DNA from: Neospora caninum Liverpool
Taxonomy: Eukaryota; Apicomplexa; Conoidasida; Eucoccidiorida; Sarcocystidae
Direction of reading: 5' to 3'
Assembly (NCBI RefSeq): GCF_000208865.1
Contig: NC_018390.1
Coordinates: forward strand, 4,172,270-4,236,269
Length of the DNA: 64,000 nucleotides
In this document: piece after piece, positions 23,001-33,420 of the stretch
Position numbering within the stretch: position 1 is the stretch's first letter
Layout: each line of letters opens with the position of its first letter
Notes under the pieces: model-generated
Database searches by the model: none
Told to the model about the DNA's origin: nothing
Seen by the model: the letters and a program-made list of their open reading frames with translations, nothing else
Made by a program: the position numbers and the translations under genes

Positions 23001-26000
23001 GCTGATCCGCACATAATACGGTTGTCTCCAGTGAAATGCGGGCGACGCTTAACGCTCACACGCAATCCCTCGATAGCTTCTTCCCCATAAAAATGACTTG
23101 CCGCCCGGCCACAGAGCAGTTGGACCGACTGCCGAAGGTGCGCCGCTGTCGTCGCGAATGTCACGGAATGAGACTCAGGAGGCGAAGCAAAATGTAGACA
23201 CTCCTGAGCAAATCGAGGGATGGGTTTTTCTGGGCTTCTGGGTCGATGGAAAGGCGCTGGATGATTGGCCCTACCTTCAGCCTGCTTCTGTAACTGGTGC
23301 AGTTGATGGCGTGTATCTAGCGCCACTCGGTGCTCTTGCCTACAGCTTCCCAGCTGTTCCTGACTCCGTTCTATACTCCAAGTCCTTTCCTCGTCCACCA
23401 CATTCTGGTGGTGTCTCTGCCTCACGGTGGTGGCAGTATCTGGAGATATTAAACTGAAATGATTCTGACTCTGTCGCCTAGCAGCTGCTGCTGCCGCCGC
23501 TGCAGAGGTCCTTCGATACACCGGAGTCGCACTGAATGCGTCAAGAGGGGACATTCCAAAACAGCCACGCTTGCTAGTGCTGCCGCAGAAATGGGTCTTG
23601 TTTGTACTTCGCTCACCCGATGCCGGTACGGATGTCAAGGAGGGCACATCACAAGCAGACGGCAGCGCTGTCTCGTCACAAGACCGTTTCAGTTGTTGTT
23701 CACATTGCTGTATCCGGTGAAACTGAAGAAGCTCGTCGAAAAGCGAAAGTGCGGCGGTGTGCAGCTCACGTTTACTGTGGATCAATCGAGTGCTGCCGTC
23801 CACATGAAGCTGTACGATGTGCTGCTGGAATAGTAGGAAGCAGTGCATCCGATAAAGAGTGAAAATGCCGCTCCCCAACTGACTCCGACGAGGATCGAAA
23901 GTGTCTACGAGCGAAGCATCGGCCCTGCTACACAAATTTGATGTTTTCTGTTTTCCAGGTACTGCTATCCCCTGGAGTTTCTCTATCAGCCTCATATGCC
24001 GGCGTTGCTCTTGGCCCAGGCTTCCCCCCCAAACAGGTGCAGAAATTTCTTTGGGATCCATCGTGTCCTCGCCCATGTCGCCAGAATGTGTGTGTTCTTT
24101 CCCGAGGGCCTCGCTCCTGTCAAAGCCCCCCGGGACTACAGATATTTCTGTAGACCCTACAGGTGAAGATACCATTCTAACCTCCTCTTCATCCGCCCGT
24201 AGATTTGGAGTAGATTTTCTTTCATGAAGCGAAGCAATTCCCATGGTTTCCTCAGCCCCCCCTTCACTATTCGAAGAAGGGTCGCGTCTTCCCGCTGAGG
24301 GGTGCGTCGGTCTTCTTCCCATACAGTTATCGTCGCGCCACTCGGTGAATTGCAGTGGCTGCTGGAGGTCGGCAGACCAGGAAGAGCTGAAGCTGCTACT
24401 GTCAACATTAGCCTTGTCTCCGGACGGTCTACGGCCCTCCGCGTATGTTTCGAAAGAGACAGATGAAGCAGACGTCTCCCAAGTGCCTTGCCCGCTCCCA
24501 TAGTGACCTGTCCATCTAGGAGTGAGTACCCGGTTACTGGAGTGCGAGGCACAGCTCCTCATGCGTGTGACAAGAATACCGGGTTCTTGCAAGTCGACAG
24601 CTGAATGGATACTGGAGTTGGACGACGGCGATGACAGCGGACTGCCATCCGCGTCGTTGCCTACGCAATGCACGGACTGCATCGACACGATACTCTCATC
24701 GCTGAAAGAGGACCGCAGTCGGTTGCACTTGCTTCGGTGACTAGACCTGCAAGCGGGGCCAGAGCCATCCGGGAAGGACTCAATAAAGCTTCTCTTGTGT
24801 GGCACAGACAGAAGCCTACTCGCACTTGGTGGGGGTTGCAGTCGTCGACGCTTTGTTGAGTATTCAGGGATCACCGCTCCACGGCTCCGCGTGAATGTCT
24901 CGCGGAGTGTGTTCCACACTGGGAGTGTAAACGACCAGGGGAGGCGCCAATCGTTATCGCCTGACTCTTCTGCATCGAGCAGGCTAACCGACGGTAAGGA
25001 AATGTCTTCTTGTTCGCCGTGAAATTTGTCACACGCATGGCGGCTTTCCCGCCCCTGGCAGTATGTGGCGGCAACGGATTCTGCCAGTGGTGCTGTGCTG
25101 TGCGCGCCTCCGTTTCCGGAAGCGGCGGGACGGTCCGGGCAGCGTACGTCCCTTGAAACGTCACAGCGCGCAGGGAACGGTGAACAATCACCGCAGTTAG
25201 ACCGGAAGGTGTATTCATGAAGAGGCACTTCGCTGTGGTGCTTGAATGCATTTGCAGGGGGAGAGTTCCTTATGAAATCGTCTTCTGCTGCCGCGGCGTT
25301 AGCGTGTCCGGGCGAACTATACTCAGGCTGCTGGGAAACCTTTGGCGACATCGTGGCGTTCGGCTTGAAGGTGGCAGGCCCCCTCCGTGCGGAACTGCCT
25401 TGCTCTGTTCCATTCTTTATGGTCAGAGGCAGGCGCCTCCACTGATCTGCTGTAAACTTTGCGATGCGCTGCAAGCATTGAAGCGGAAACATATGGCTAT
25501 AGCAGCGACCGTCTTGATGGTTATGGCTTTCAGTATCGGAACTGAGCCTAGAACCCAAACCAGAGGTCAAGCAGACGCCGCTCCCACTATTAGGGCGGCT
25601 ACTGAAGTGACATAAACTTCGCCTTCCGCGTTCTGTCTCCTGGTCGATGGTGCTGGTACCATCAGTGCTGTGTCCGGTGCTGGCTGTGCCGCTTGCTTTG
25701 CCTTCCCCAACAGTCTGCTCTGGCGCGTAGGGAAATGTAGATCCGTGAGTGAAGGTGTATATGAGTGTTGCCCTTTCTGTCGCTTGTTGTTCCATATCAT
25801 CTTCTTCGTTGGATTTATTGGACGGGTATTCTGCGTGCTTTCTGCCGCTGCTGCCTTCATACCGCAGGTGAGTCACACTGTTGTTTGAGGTCTCAGACGC
25901 CTGGTAACCGTCAAAGATGTCGTGGCCTACGAAATGGTGGGCATCTGATCTCTGCCCCGCAGAAATGTTGAACTGCCCGCGACCTCCTTCGGATTGCTGC

Positions 26001-29000
26001 GCGGCTCCGTCCACGCTCATCCGGGACAAGGTCCCAGAATGCCGTGATGGACCGGCAGGCGACATTGATTGTTGAATGCTACGCTCCGCCTGATTTCTAC
26101 AGCTGTCGTCGGTGCCGTCGCTGCAGTAAGTGCCTTCTGGCCGGTCGGACGAAACCAAATTGCTTGCTAAGCTGTAAGTTGTGCTTGCGCCAGAGCCAGA
26201 CAGCCGACCCGACTGTCTACGTCTCCCCGAACCAACAGCGGGACCCACCGCTGCCGGAGGCAGAAGATGCGCTTTCAAAGTTTGACTCCCCGTCGTGCTG
26301 GCTGGGTCATCAGCTTGCAGCGCTGGTGTGTCCGCGACTTGTCTTGCATCGAAAGGTGACCTCCACAGACCTGAGCTGCCAGCCTCTCTTTCGGAACTAG
26401 GCTGTGCATCTCGCTGCTGGTGTCGAGGACTCGAGAGCCTGATGCCAATCGTCGGAATTTCACGAAAAGAAGCAGCTGGATGGTTAGCGTGCACTCGCGG
26501 CAGACTATCAGTGTCACTTGGCACAACCCGAGAACGAGGCGGAGATACTAATGAAAGAGGATTCACTGAAGTCCGGGAAAGAGCCGAGTGACGCCACTGA
26601 CCAGACAACTGAGGAGGCGGTGGCTGCAGAACTGACGAGAACCCTGACGCCTGGGGCCGATTATATTGTTCCTGATGCCGCTGATAATCTAAGAGAGGGA
26701 GCTCCCCTCGTGGCCTTACAACCACACCCGAAGAAGTGCGTGTGCCGCAGCTTCCCGCGCCGAATGTTGCTAACCCAGAAGTTCCAGCAGCGGAGGAAGA
26801 GGCAAGAATGTTTTTGGCCGAATATGCCGATTCAAAGGGGGCTTGGCTTGTCATCTCATCCGCAATTGTGGTGTTCTGTATACTGGCTAAGGAGATAGCA
26901 TCCTTCCTTAGCCCGCGTCTTCCTTTCAGGCACACGCTGAAGCAAGCAGGACATCGCGACCGTCTGTGCGTCGGGAATTTTGTTGTGATTCGGCTTCCGG
27001 CGAGATCCACCCGGCCACAAAGAGAGGAATCCGATACTGGCTCATTTTCTCTCGTTGCAGCCGTCTCTGCAGCTGCTTCTGTTCGTTTCGCCCGGGCTCC
27101 CCGATCAACCAGGGAATCAATGACACGAAGACTGCAAGTATTGGAACCTTCGGCATCATCAATAAACTGCGTAAGAAGCTTTGGAGGGGGAAAGAGAGGG
27201 AGGGTCGGATCGAAGGGGAGGCCGTACAGGCCCCGTGTGTCAGTACGCCGAGTCGTCGATTGGCCTCGCCTACCACGCGTCTCCTCGCCTTGGTTCCTCT
27301 TGCATTGTGGATTCAGAGGCGTGTCACCGAATTCACCGGGTGTTTCGCGCCCCACACTCGTCGTTGAAAGAGAGGGGGCTAGGCGTGCAAATGCAGTCAA
27401 TCGAAGTGCAGTTCCGATCAACAGTGATGCCCGCGAACTCAAGAGATGCAAAAAGATGAGGGAGAGAACCAACTGACGGAGGAAGTACTGCAGTAAGAAA
27501 GCAGACGAGGCATGGGACGGCACTAGAATTGTAGACAGCATTGTCAAATAGAACCAGAAGGTCATTGTGCATCTAGTTGTGCATGGTGAGCAGACGGTAA
27601 GTGAGGGATGCCGAAAAGAAAACTATCCAAAAACGCCTTCAACAGTGGTTGACAACTACATTGCTGTCACTCAGTTTTTTTCAGGTTTGCAGAAGGTGGC
27701 AGCGTGATCCCCTGCGATATCATGCTGTCAGGCGCCAGCGTACGTAAGTCAAAGAGGATGAGTGAGTCTTCTCGATGTCTGAAGCGGCTCAGCGCAGTAT
27801 ACGAGCCAGAAACGATCACGGAGTGCATTATAAACGAGAGGGTAGCTCCTGGCCGCGCCAACCGAACAGTCGTAGGCTGGACGGGGGGACAGGGACAAGT
27901 GCAGCACTGAAAATGCTTGCGAAAGCTTGTCAGACGCAGTCGTTGATTGTTGGTCTCAAGCCTCTTTACTTAGGAAGCTCGCTAACCGCGACGATGGTGG
28001 AGATATTGCAACGACCTAACATGACGTTCAGGCTAACACGCTCCAGATGTGCCATTTCCTGTAGCTGAGGACACTCGAACCTCAGATTTGTTTCTGCAAC
28101 AAATGAGCAGCGGGTAATGCGCTGTAGTTGTGATGCATATACGTGTGGGCGCGTGTTGAGCAGGGATGAACTCTATCACATAGTGATGCACGCTGCCACG
28201 GGATTTTTCGTTTCTCCAATCCGTCTTCCTCTGGCATGTAAGTACGCATGGTTCCCGGTACATTCACTGACCTCTACTGATGCCACGAGCCCAAGACGAA
28301 GTACGAAGCTGCTCCACCAGAGAGCCTGAGAAACTGCAGCAGCTGCCGTGGCTCCGACTGCTATAGCGGTGACTATTCTTTCCACTACCCAGTGCAGCAA
28401 CAACAGGCCTGTTAAGCACGCCGCAATGGATGTGCCGCCTGGGTGTACTGCGGGAACGCACGCACAGTCAGCGCCAGAATGCAATGATACTTAGCGTACA
28501 AGCACTCAGGGAGTTATTGAGAGACACTCACAAGCCCAATGCAGGTCGTTCCGTAGCACTGGTGTGTCAGACTTTGCTTGTTGACACTCACACAGTTGCC
28601 GTATCTGAGCCACTACCAGAGAATCATTCCATCACTGTCTCGATATACATCTGCGTTGTTGCATGTTTTCAGTGACTTACTGCATTTGCGGAACACGTTG
28701 CCAGATGGTGTCTCTGCGCCTCGTCGTCTCGTTCTTTCAGCCTCAAACGTCATGGCAATGAGCTCACCTATTTCGAAAAACACAGAATTTAATCCCAAAG
28801 GGAGAATAACATGACTTTTCACGGTGACTATTACAGTCCTAGAGAGGTGGTTAACACCGCTAGGTGGAGTCCAAGAGTAAATTGTCGTCCCACTGTGGAA
28901 TCACATCTACAAGATTCTGATGCTGGCATTCGACTATTCAGTTACCTGCTCCCCAGAAAAAAGAGAAGAGAAGTAGCAATGCAGCCAGCGCTATTGCCCA

Positions 29001-32000
29001 AAAGTAGAGCGGCAGGGCAAACAGAAGTTTTGGGAAGAAAAGTGGCAATACGATTGTCGTCCCGGCTGCGACCATTCCCATCGACCTGTGGTCAAGCAAC
29101 ACCGTAGAAGACACCACGTGCCGCTGCATATGTCCGATGAAACCACGAGAGGAGCCCATGAGGACTGGATGGGTATTAGTCGACAACGAACGACCAACAT
29201 GTTTTTGCGCCGGTGTAGTTTCTCAGCTTTCAATTGTGTCATTTGCAATTCTTAGGAGGTTACTGGGGAAGCCACAACAGAGCATGAGTTCTGTGCTGAA
29301 ACAGAAACAAACTGAATCGCGCAGAGGGATCAAAGCTGAGATATCTTGTGTTTTTTGCTTGCGTATGTCGTAAGAACGGGTTTTGTCTGGCGGTCAGCCT
29401 CCATGCAGAAGTACTCACTACCTACAGCCGAGACACATGGTTGCTGGGCTTTAGTTGAGATGCGGTTTAGTCGCTGACTACACCCAGTAGCACGAAGACA
29501 GCGGATTCGCAGCCTATTCTCGAAACATGATTAGATTTCGGCCAATCGAAGATGTTCCGGAAGGAGCCGGGGGACTTCTGAAACAAACCTCAGAATTAAT
29601 ACCTTCGGAAAACCGATCTATGGTGTGGTCGCGTCCTGTCCCAGCTTGACGCTCCAACTCTCATGAGTAATTTAATGACCTAGCTTAACGAACCATTTCG
29701 AAAGAGGCGAAACATTCGATTCTAAAACGAAATCAATTAATCGTGACACGGCCGTAGCCAATAACCCTGAACCAGAAGTGTTCTCTCCCGCTTTTCACCT
29801 CCTGCATCCAGAAGGTGATGGATGGGGATCGAATGCTGTCTCACCAACATAGCGCCCAACAGTTACAGCCGCGGCAAGAATGTCGGCGTCGAGGCGACCG
29901 GCGCAACGGGGTCGGAAAGACCGCAGGCGTATCCGTTTGCGGTTCGTTCGGCTTCTCGATTTCCTTGCGATGTCCGAGTTGACGATGATCAGCGTTGACT
30001 CCATTCTGGTGCCGCACGGGTTTTGAACGGGGATCGGCAACGGTACTGGGCCTCATGCACACTCCTTCGTCGTCTTCGTCCGCTACCAGCAGTTGAACGT
30101 ACGATCCAAGGTCTGATCTTTCATCGTCATCGATTAGCGCCCCGGCGGGGCGGAACTCATCTGTGAGAAAAGGAAGCCGTGTACCCGAATGAAATGGAAT
30201 CTGCGCATTCATGTAGGGGCCACCACGTATACCGCCTTCCTGGTGTGAATTCTGTCGCACATGGTTATGTGAATTGCAGTGTCGTTCTACTTCACTCACC
30301 GATTCCCTGCTCGACTGCCAGCAGCGACAAAAGTCCGTCAAGAATCGGATCCAGGCCTTTTGGGTCATGCCCGAGCTCGTCGAGAGTCACGTGCTCTCTG
30401 GTCTGACCGTCCATTACGTGGTTGCAGCTCATTGTCGCTGTTCTCTCTTTGATAGACTTCGCGGCAGCCACTGTCGCTGCGGCCGCTGCTGCGGCGGCCG
30501 CTGCTTTTGCACTTGCTTCTTCAGCAGCCTCTGCAGCCGCAGCCACTACTGTTGCAGCCTGTTGTGTTTGCTGCCGAAGCTGCAGCTGTTGCTGTTCCAT
30601 ATTACCCTGCGCAGCTCGTACATCTACCAGTGCCTCTCGTATCTGCTCCTGAGCCTGTCGATGCCGCTCAAGGAGTTGCTCGTGCTGCTCCTGCTGTGCT
30701 AGTAACTGGTCCCGTTGCTCTTCGAATCGTGCTTGACATTCCTTCAGGAAATCTGTCTGCTGCACATGCCGAGGGAGCAATGCTGCATTTTGATCCGCTT
30801 CGCCTTGATATTCAAGTCGGCCTTCCTGTACACCGTCGCCCCGGCCCTCCATGTTCAATCCACCGCGTGTGCTCTGCTGCCGGCTCAAAACTGCCGGCGC
30901 AACGGCGACAGGATCGACAGCCGTATGGGGCATTTGACGTCCAGGTTCCTTGGAAGGTGTAATCTCTCCTTCTGAGAGGGGTGCATCTCTCTCGGGAACT
31001 CCGGTATACCTGAAGACCTGACCGTGCTGCGCTTGCGTTTGCTGCTGCCGTTGCAGTTCCGGATGGGTGGTGCCAATGCCCCCGTAAGCGGCGGCTGCAG
31101 CAGCGGCAGCAGCTGCGGCTGCGGCTGCGGCGAGTGCTGGATCGTCTCCTACAGAGACGGCGGCGGCTGCCGCTGCCGTTGCAGCCGCCGTTGCCGGGTC
31201 CAGCCCCGCCGCCGCAGCGGCAAAGGCATGTTGAGCAGCTGCCGCAGCCGCCTCTTCAGCCGCTGCCTCCTTCTCTGCAACAATTGCAGCGGCTTCAGCT
31301 TCTGCCGCTGCTGCTGAGGCTTCTTCGGCTGCAGCTTCGGCCACAGCAAGGGCAGCGTCGGCGGCAGCTTCCGCTGCGGCGACGTCTCCCTGATAGGCAA
31401 GAGTTGAGTCATGATAGGAGTGTCGTGAGGGCAATGGAAGAGACAGGGACGCCCGACTTCGCCGACTTCCAGAAACAGCGTAGGCGTCTAAATCCGGCAA
31501 GCCAACTTCGGCTGATATCCCCGCTGAAGTGGGCGACGGGGAAGCAAGGGATACGGAGCGGCCCCGGTCTCCTGTGGGATACATATCGGCATGGGCAGAA
31601 GAGAAGAACGATGGGGATTTCTCAGAATCACTCGCTGTTACTGATAGAGCCTGATGCTGGTGACCAGTCTCTGATGAGCCAGGGATCCGGTAAAGACGCT
31701 TGGTTGGTCGGCGCGAAGCAGGAACATCGCTGTCTGACTTTGCTCGTTGCTGTCTGTCAGCATTGCCGAGTCTCCTCGTAAGCATCGGGGCTGAAATGAC
31801 GCCTCTCCCTATATCCGATGAAAGCCTCTGAAGGGACGTGAGCTGGGGTACAGAAGAGAGTGGCGGGGAACGAGATGGCCGCCGACAAGGCGTTGCGACA
31901 ACTGGCTGAAAGGCACCGGTCTGAATGGCACTGTCCACGGCCAGTTGCTGGGTTTGGTGCCCATTTGAGCTTTTCTGAAAGTTGGGAGTTTGTTCTGTAT

Positions 32001-32331
32001 CACCGTACCGAAGAGGGGCACTAGTTGCTCCGAAATCTTCCACTGTTGCGCTGAAGCTGCCATGAAAGGGCAAATCCTGCAACGAACCGCCGAAGGATTG
32101 CTTGGGGTTCCCCACCCGGGGATCGCGGCTCTGCCAGGAAAGCTGTTCCGGCGAATCCGGACAGGATGCAGCAGTTGAATTTTGTCGTTTGGACGGGGCG
32201 CAGAGCACGAAGTCAGGCTTCGCCAATAATGCTATACTGGCCGAAATATGTGGGGATGCATGATGCCGAGGTGTCGAAACGCCTACTGGTCTTTCCCACG
32301 GAGATGTCCCCTGAGCAACTCGTTTCTCCAT
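17539..32331 (-). CDS. Giant EF-hand MscS-type mechanosensitive channel (14 exons)
   Basis: Predicted exons, 5' to 3': 32331-30300, 30160-29845, 29085-28946, 28767-28681, 28447-28272, 28058-28016, 27848-27671, 27572-20257, 20036-19951, 19518-19362, 19073-18592, 18370-18227, 17911-17833 and 17741-17539. Every junction keeps phase, giving about 3,812 residues. Order: an Ala-rich and Gln-rich region (1-783); hydrophobic helices (787-1050); about 2,380 residues of disordered Ser/Arg-rich protein; an EF-hand loop (3427-3438); pore helices (3459-3540) with the MscS signature LQHPIDLGDFVEL; the strand pattern VVLRTLEG; and VRNFSRS. Fungal endomembrane channels of the Msy1/Msy2 type share helices, EF-hand and pore in this order, so a calcium-modulated channel in an internal or surface membrane is likely. 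The pore end and giant exon are solid. The joins at 29845/29085 and 27671/27572 are less certain and could instead separate two or three genes. The last exon could alternatively begin at 17748 and stop at 17690. Confidence 0.65.
20257..27572 (-). other. 7.3-kb single exon of the channel gene
   Basis: The frame is open for 2,438 codons, with an internal ATG at 27565. It opens with a hydrophobic stretch of about 55 residues (around LVLSLIFLHLLSS), then becomes low-complexity Ser/Arg/Gly/Pro-rich protein with no recognised fold. It ends ARILFATIDYDG, the first four loop residues of an EF-hand, exactly at a GTGAGT donor. If the module upstream is a separate gene, the ATG at 27565 is the start, and the protein from there to 17539 is about 2,819 residues. 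Confidence 0.8.
27671..29085 (-). other. Multi-helix membrane module of the channel gene
   Basis: Five short exons (29085-28946, 28767-28681, 28447-28272, 28058-28016, 27848-27671) join in phase to encode a compact hydrophobic protein. Two helices lie around TIVLPLFFPKLLFALPLYFW and ALAALLLLFSFFW. They are followed by a basic loop (RTRRR), a long helix pair around TGLLLLHWVVERIVTAIAVG and LWWSSFVLRLGLV, and a last helix around LSFIMHSVIVSG. EF-hand MscS channels carry helices of this kind ahead of the EF-hand. If unconnected upstream, an ATG at 29159 (MGSSRGF) would make a separate membrane protein of about 230 residues ending at 27667. The donor GTGACA at 27670 and acceptor CTAG at 27573 would link it to the giant exon through a 98-base intron. 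Confidence 0.55.
29845..32331 (-). other. Alanine-rich / glutamine-rich N-terminal exons of the channel gene
   Basis: The first two exons, 32331-30300 and 30160-29845, start at an ATG preceded by an in-frame stop just upstream. Residues of about 314-420 form long alanine runs mixed with Glu. Residues of about 527-625 form a Gln/Glu/Arg-rich coiled-coil-like stretch followed by more alanine. The second exon is acidic (a run of five Asp/Glu around LVADEDDEG) and ends in a basic, Cys-containing segment. The first intron has a GTGAGT donor and a strong acceptor (TTTTCTCACAG). The second exon's frame meets its stop exactly inside a GTGAGA donor, which is why I splice it on rather than end the protein. 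If that splice is wrong, this is a separate gene ending at 29841. Confidence 0.55.
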
Positions 32332-32670
32332 CGATTGTGGGAACACGATAGTCTAGCAACGAATTCACCGGAGAGAAGGGCAACGAGCCGTCGATATAGT
32401 ACAGTGAAGCAAGTGTCACATGATGTACCCAGCGGATAAGCGGCCACTTTCTCATATACGCAAACTGAGGGAGCCTCGTCCCTGGGATGGTTGTGTCATA
32501 CCACAGGCGGGGCTCCCCCTTAAGCGAGAACCTGTTGCCTATCTCACACACTTTTCTTTATTGTGTTCCCTCAGACCGAAACGCGTGCGCGTGCTTACTT
32601 GAGCTGGAGCCCGCGACGGTGAAAACGGACAGAGCTAGCTGTGGGACGCATGATCTCTCCAGGGCTTTGA
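32332..32670. other. Short gap between two minus-strand genes
   Basis: Short frames are open on both strands here (a 60-codon plus-strand ATG frame at 32420-32602 and a 112-codon minus frame over 32213-32551). None could be joined to a neighbour in phase with good splice sites. It probably holds the channel promoter and the 3' end of the small gene above it. Confidence 0.35.
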
Positions 32671-33420
32671 CTACTTCCTGCCAAAGGCCTTCTTGTGAAA
32701 ACCAGACATTTCTTTCGCTGCACTCCAAACGACTGCACGCTGTGCTTCAGCCCGTGTGGAATCGACTGCCGGAGTGGCGAACTCCGTAAACCCACTTTCG
32801 CTCTCTTGAGCAGAAATCAAGCGGCAATCCTCGAAATTTAAATGCAACAGGGGTACGCTGCAACCACAGTTGGACAAAGCCAAAAGAAAACTCTTTTCTC
32901 CAGCTGTGAATCTAGCAGATCGACCATCCTGATCTATGAGGCAACCTCAACCTCGGCACGTGCGCAGCTTGTGTAGGCTCAGATGGTCGTCGAAAACGGC
33001 AAATCTTTAAAAGACGACGACACTTCGCGGTGTTTTTTGGCTGGGAAAATATGGCCTCGTCCTTTCGACTGTCTCCAGAAGCTAAACGCTGCTCTGTGAC
33101 ACCCGTGTGGGTTGGTGATTAACAGTACGATCCGTCTCAGCAGCCAGGGCGACCTGATGCCAGGTGCTTGGGATGCGGAGACAGAGCAGACGAGCTGGCG
33201 CTCGCGCGGTTCCGGCATCGCCTCGCCTCCTGAAGGGGGGACGAGCAAGAGACGGCGCCCACTTTTTTCTTGCTGTTGCTCTGCAGAAGGAAACGACTCA
33301 CCGTTTACAGGTACCTTTCCCTAACACCCAGTGGATTCAACCTCATTAATTTGACTGACGTTTTCCTGATTTTGTGTTGGCCACGTGCACGTACAGACGG
33401 ACGCAATCCCAACTGTCCAT
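32671..33420 (-). CDS. Small two-exon hypothetical protein (about 107 residues)
   Basis: Exon 1 is 33420-33360 (MDSWDCVRLYVHVANTKSGK) and exon 2 is 32933-32671, ending at a TAG. The GTCAGT donor leaves one base; the acceptor ...CCTCATAG supplies two, so the frame is kept and the joint codon is His. Exon 2 has a balanced, globular-looking composition (for example SFLLALSNCGCSVPLLHLNF and VVWSAAKEMSGFHKKAFGRK) and stays open for 87 codons. I recognise no family. No signal peptide or membrane helix is evident. The gene lies just upstream of the channel gene on the same strand. An additional internal exon between 32,940 and 33,350 cannot be excluded, because short frames on both strands there also look partly coding. 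Confidence 0.45.

Noticed and set aside
30430..30560. GC-rich trinucleotide runs that might be a microsatellite
   Set aside because: The runs encode the alanine-rich segment in frame on the minus strand, with mixed codons rather than a pure repeat.
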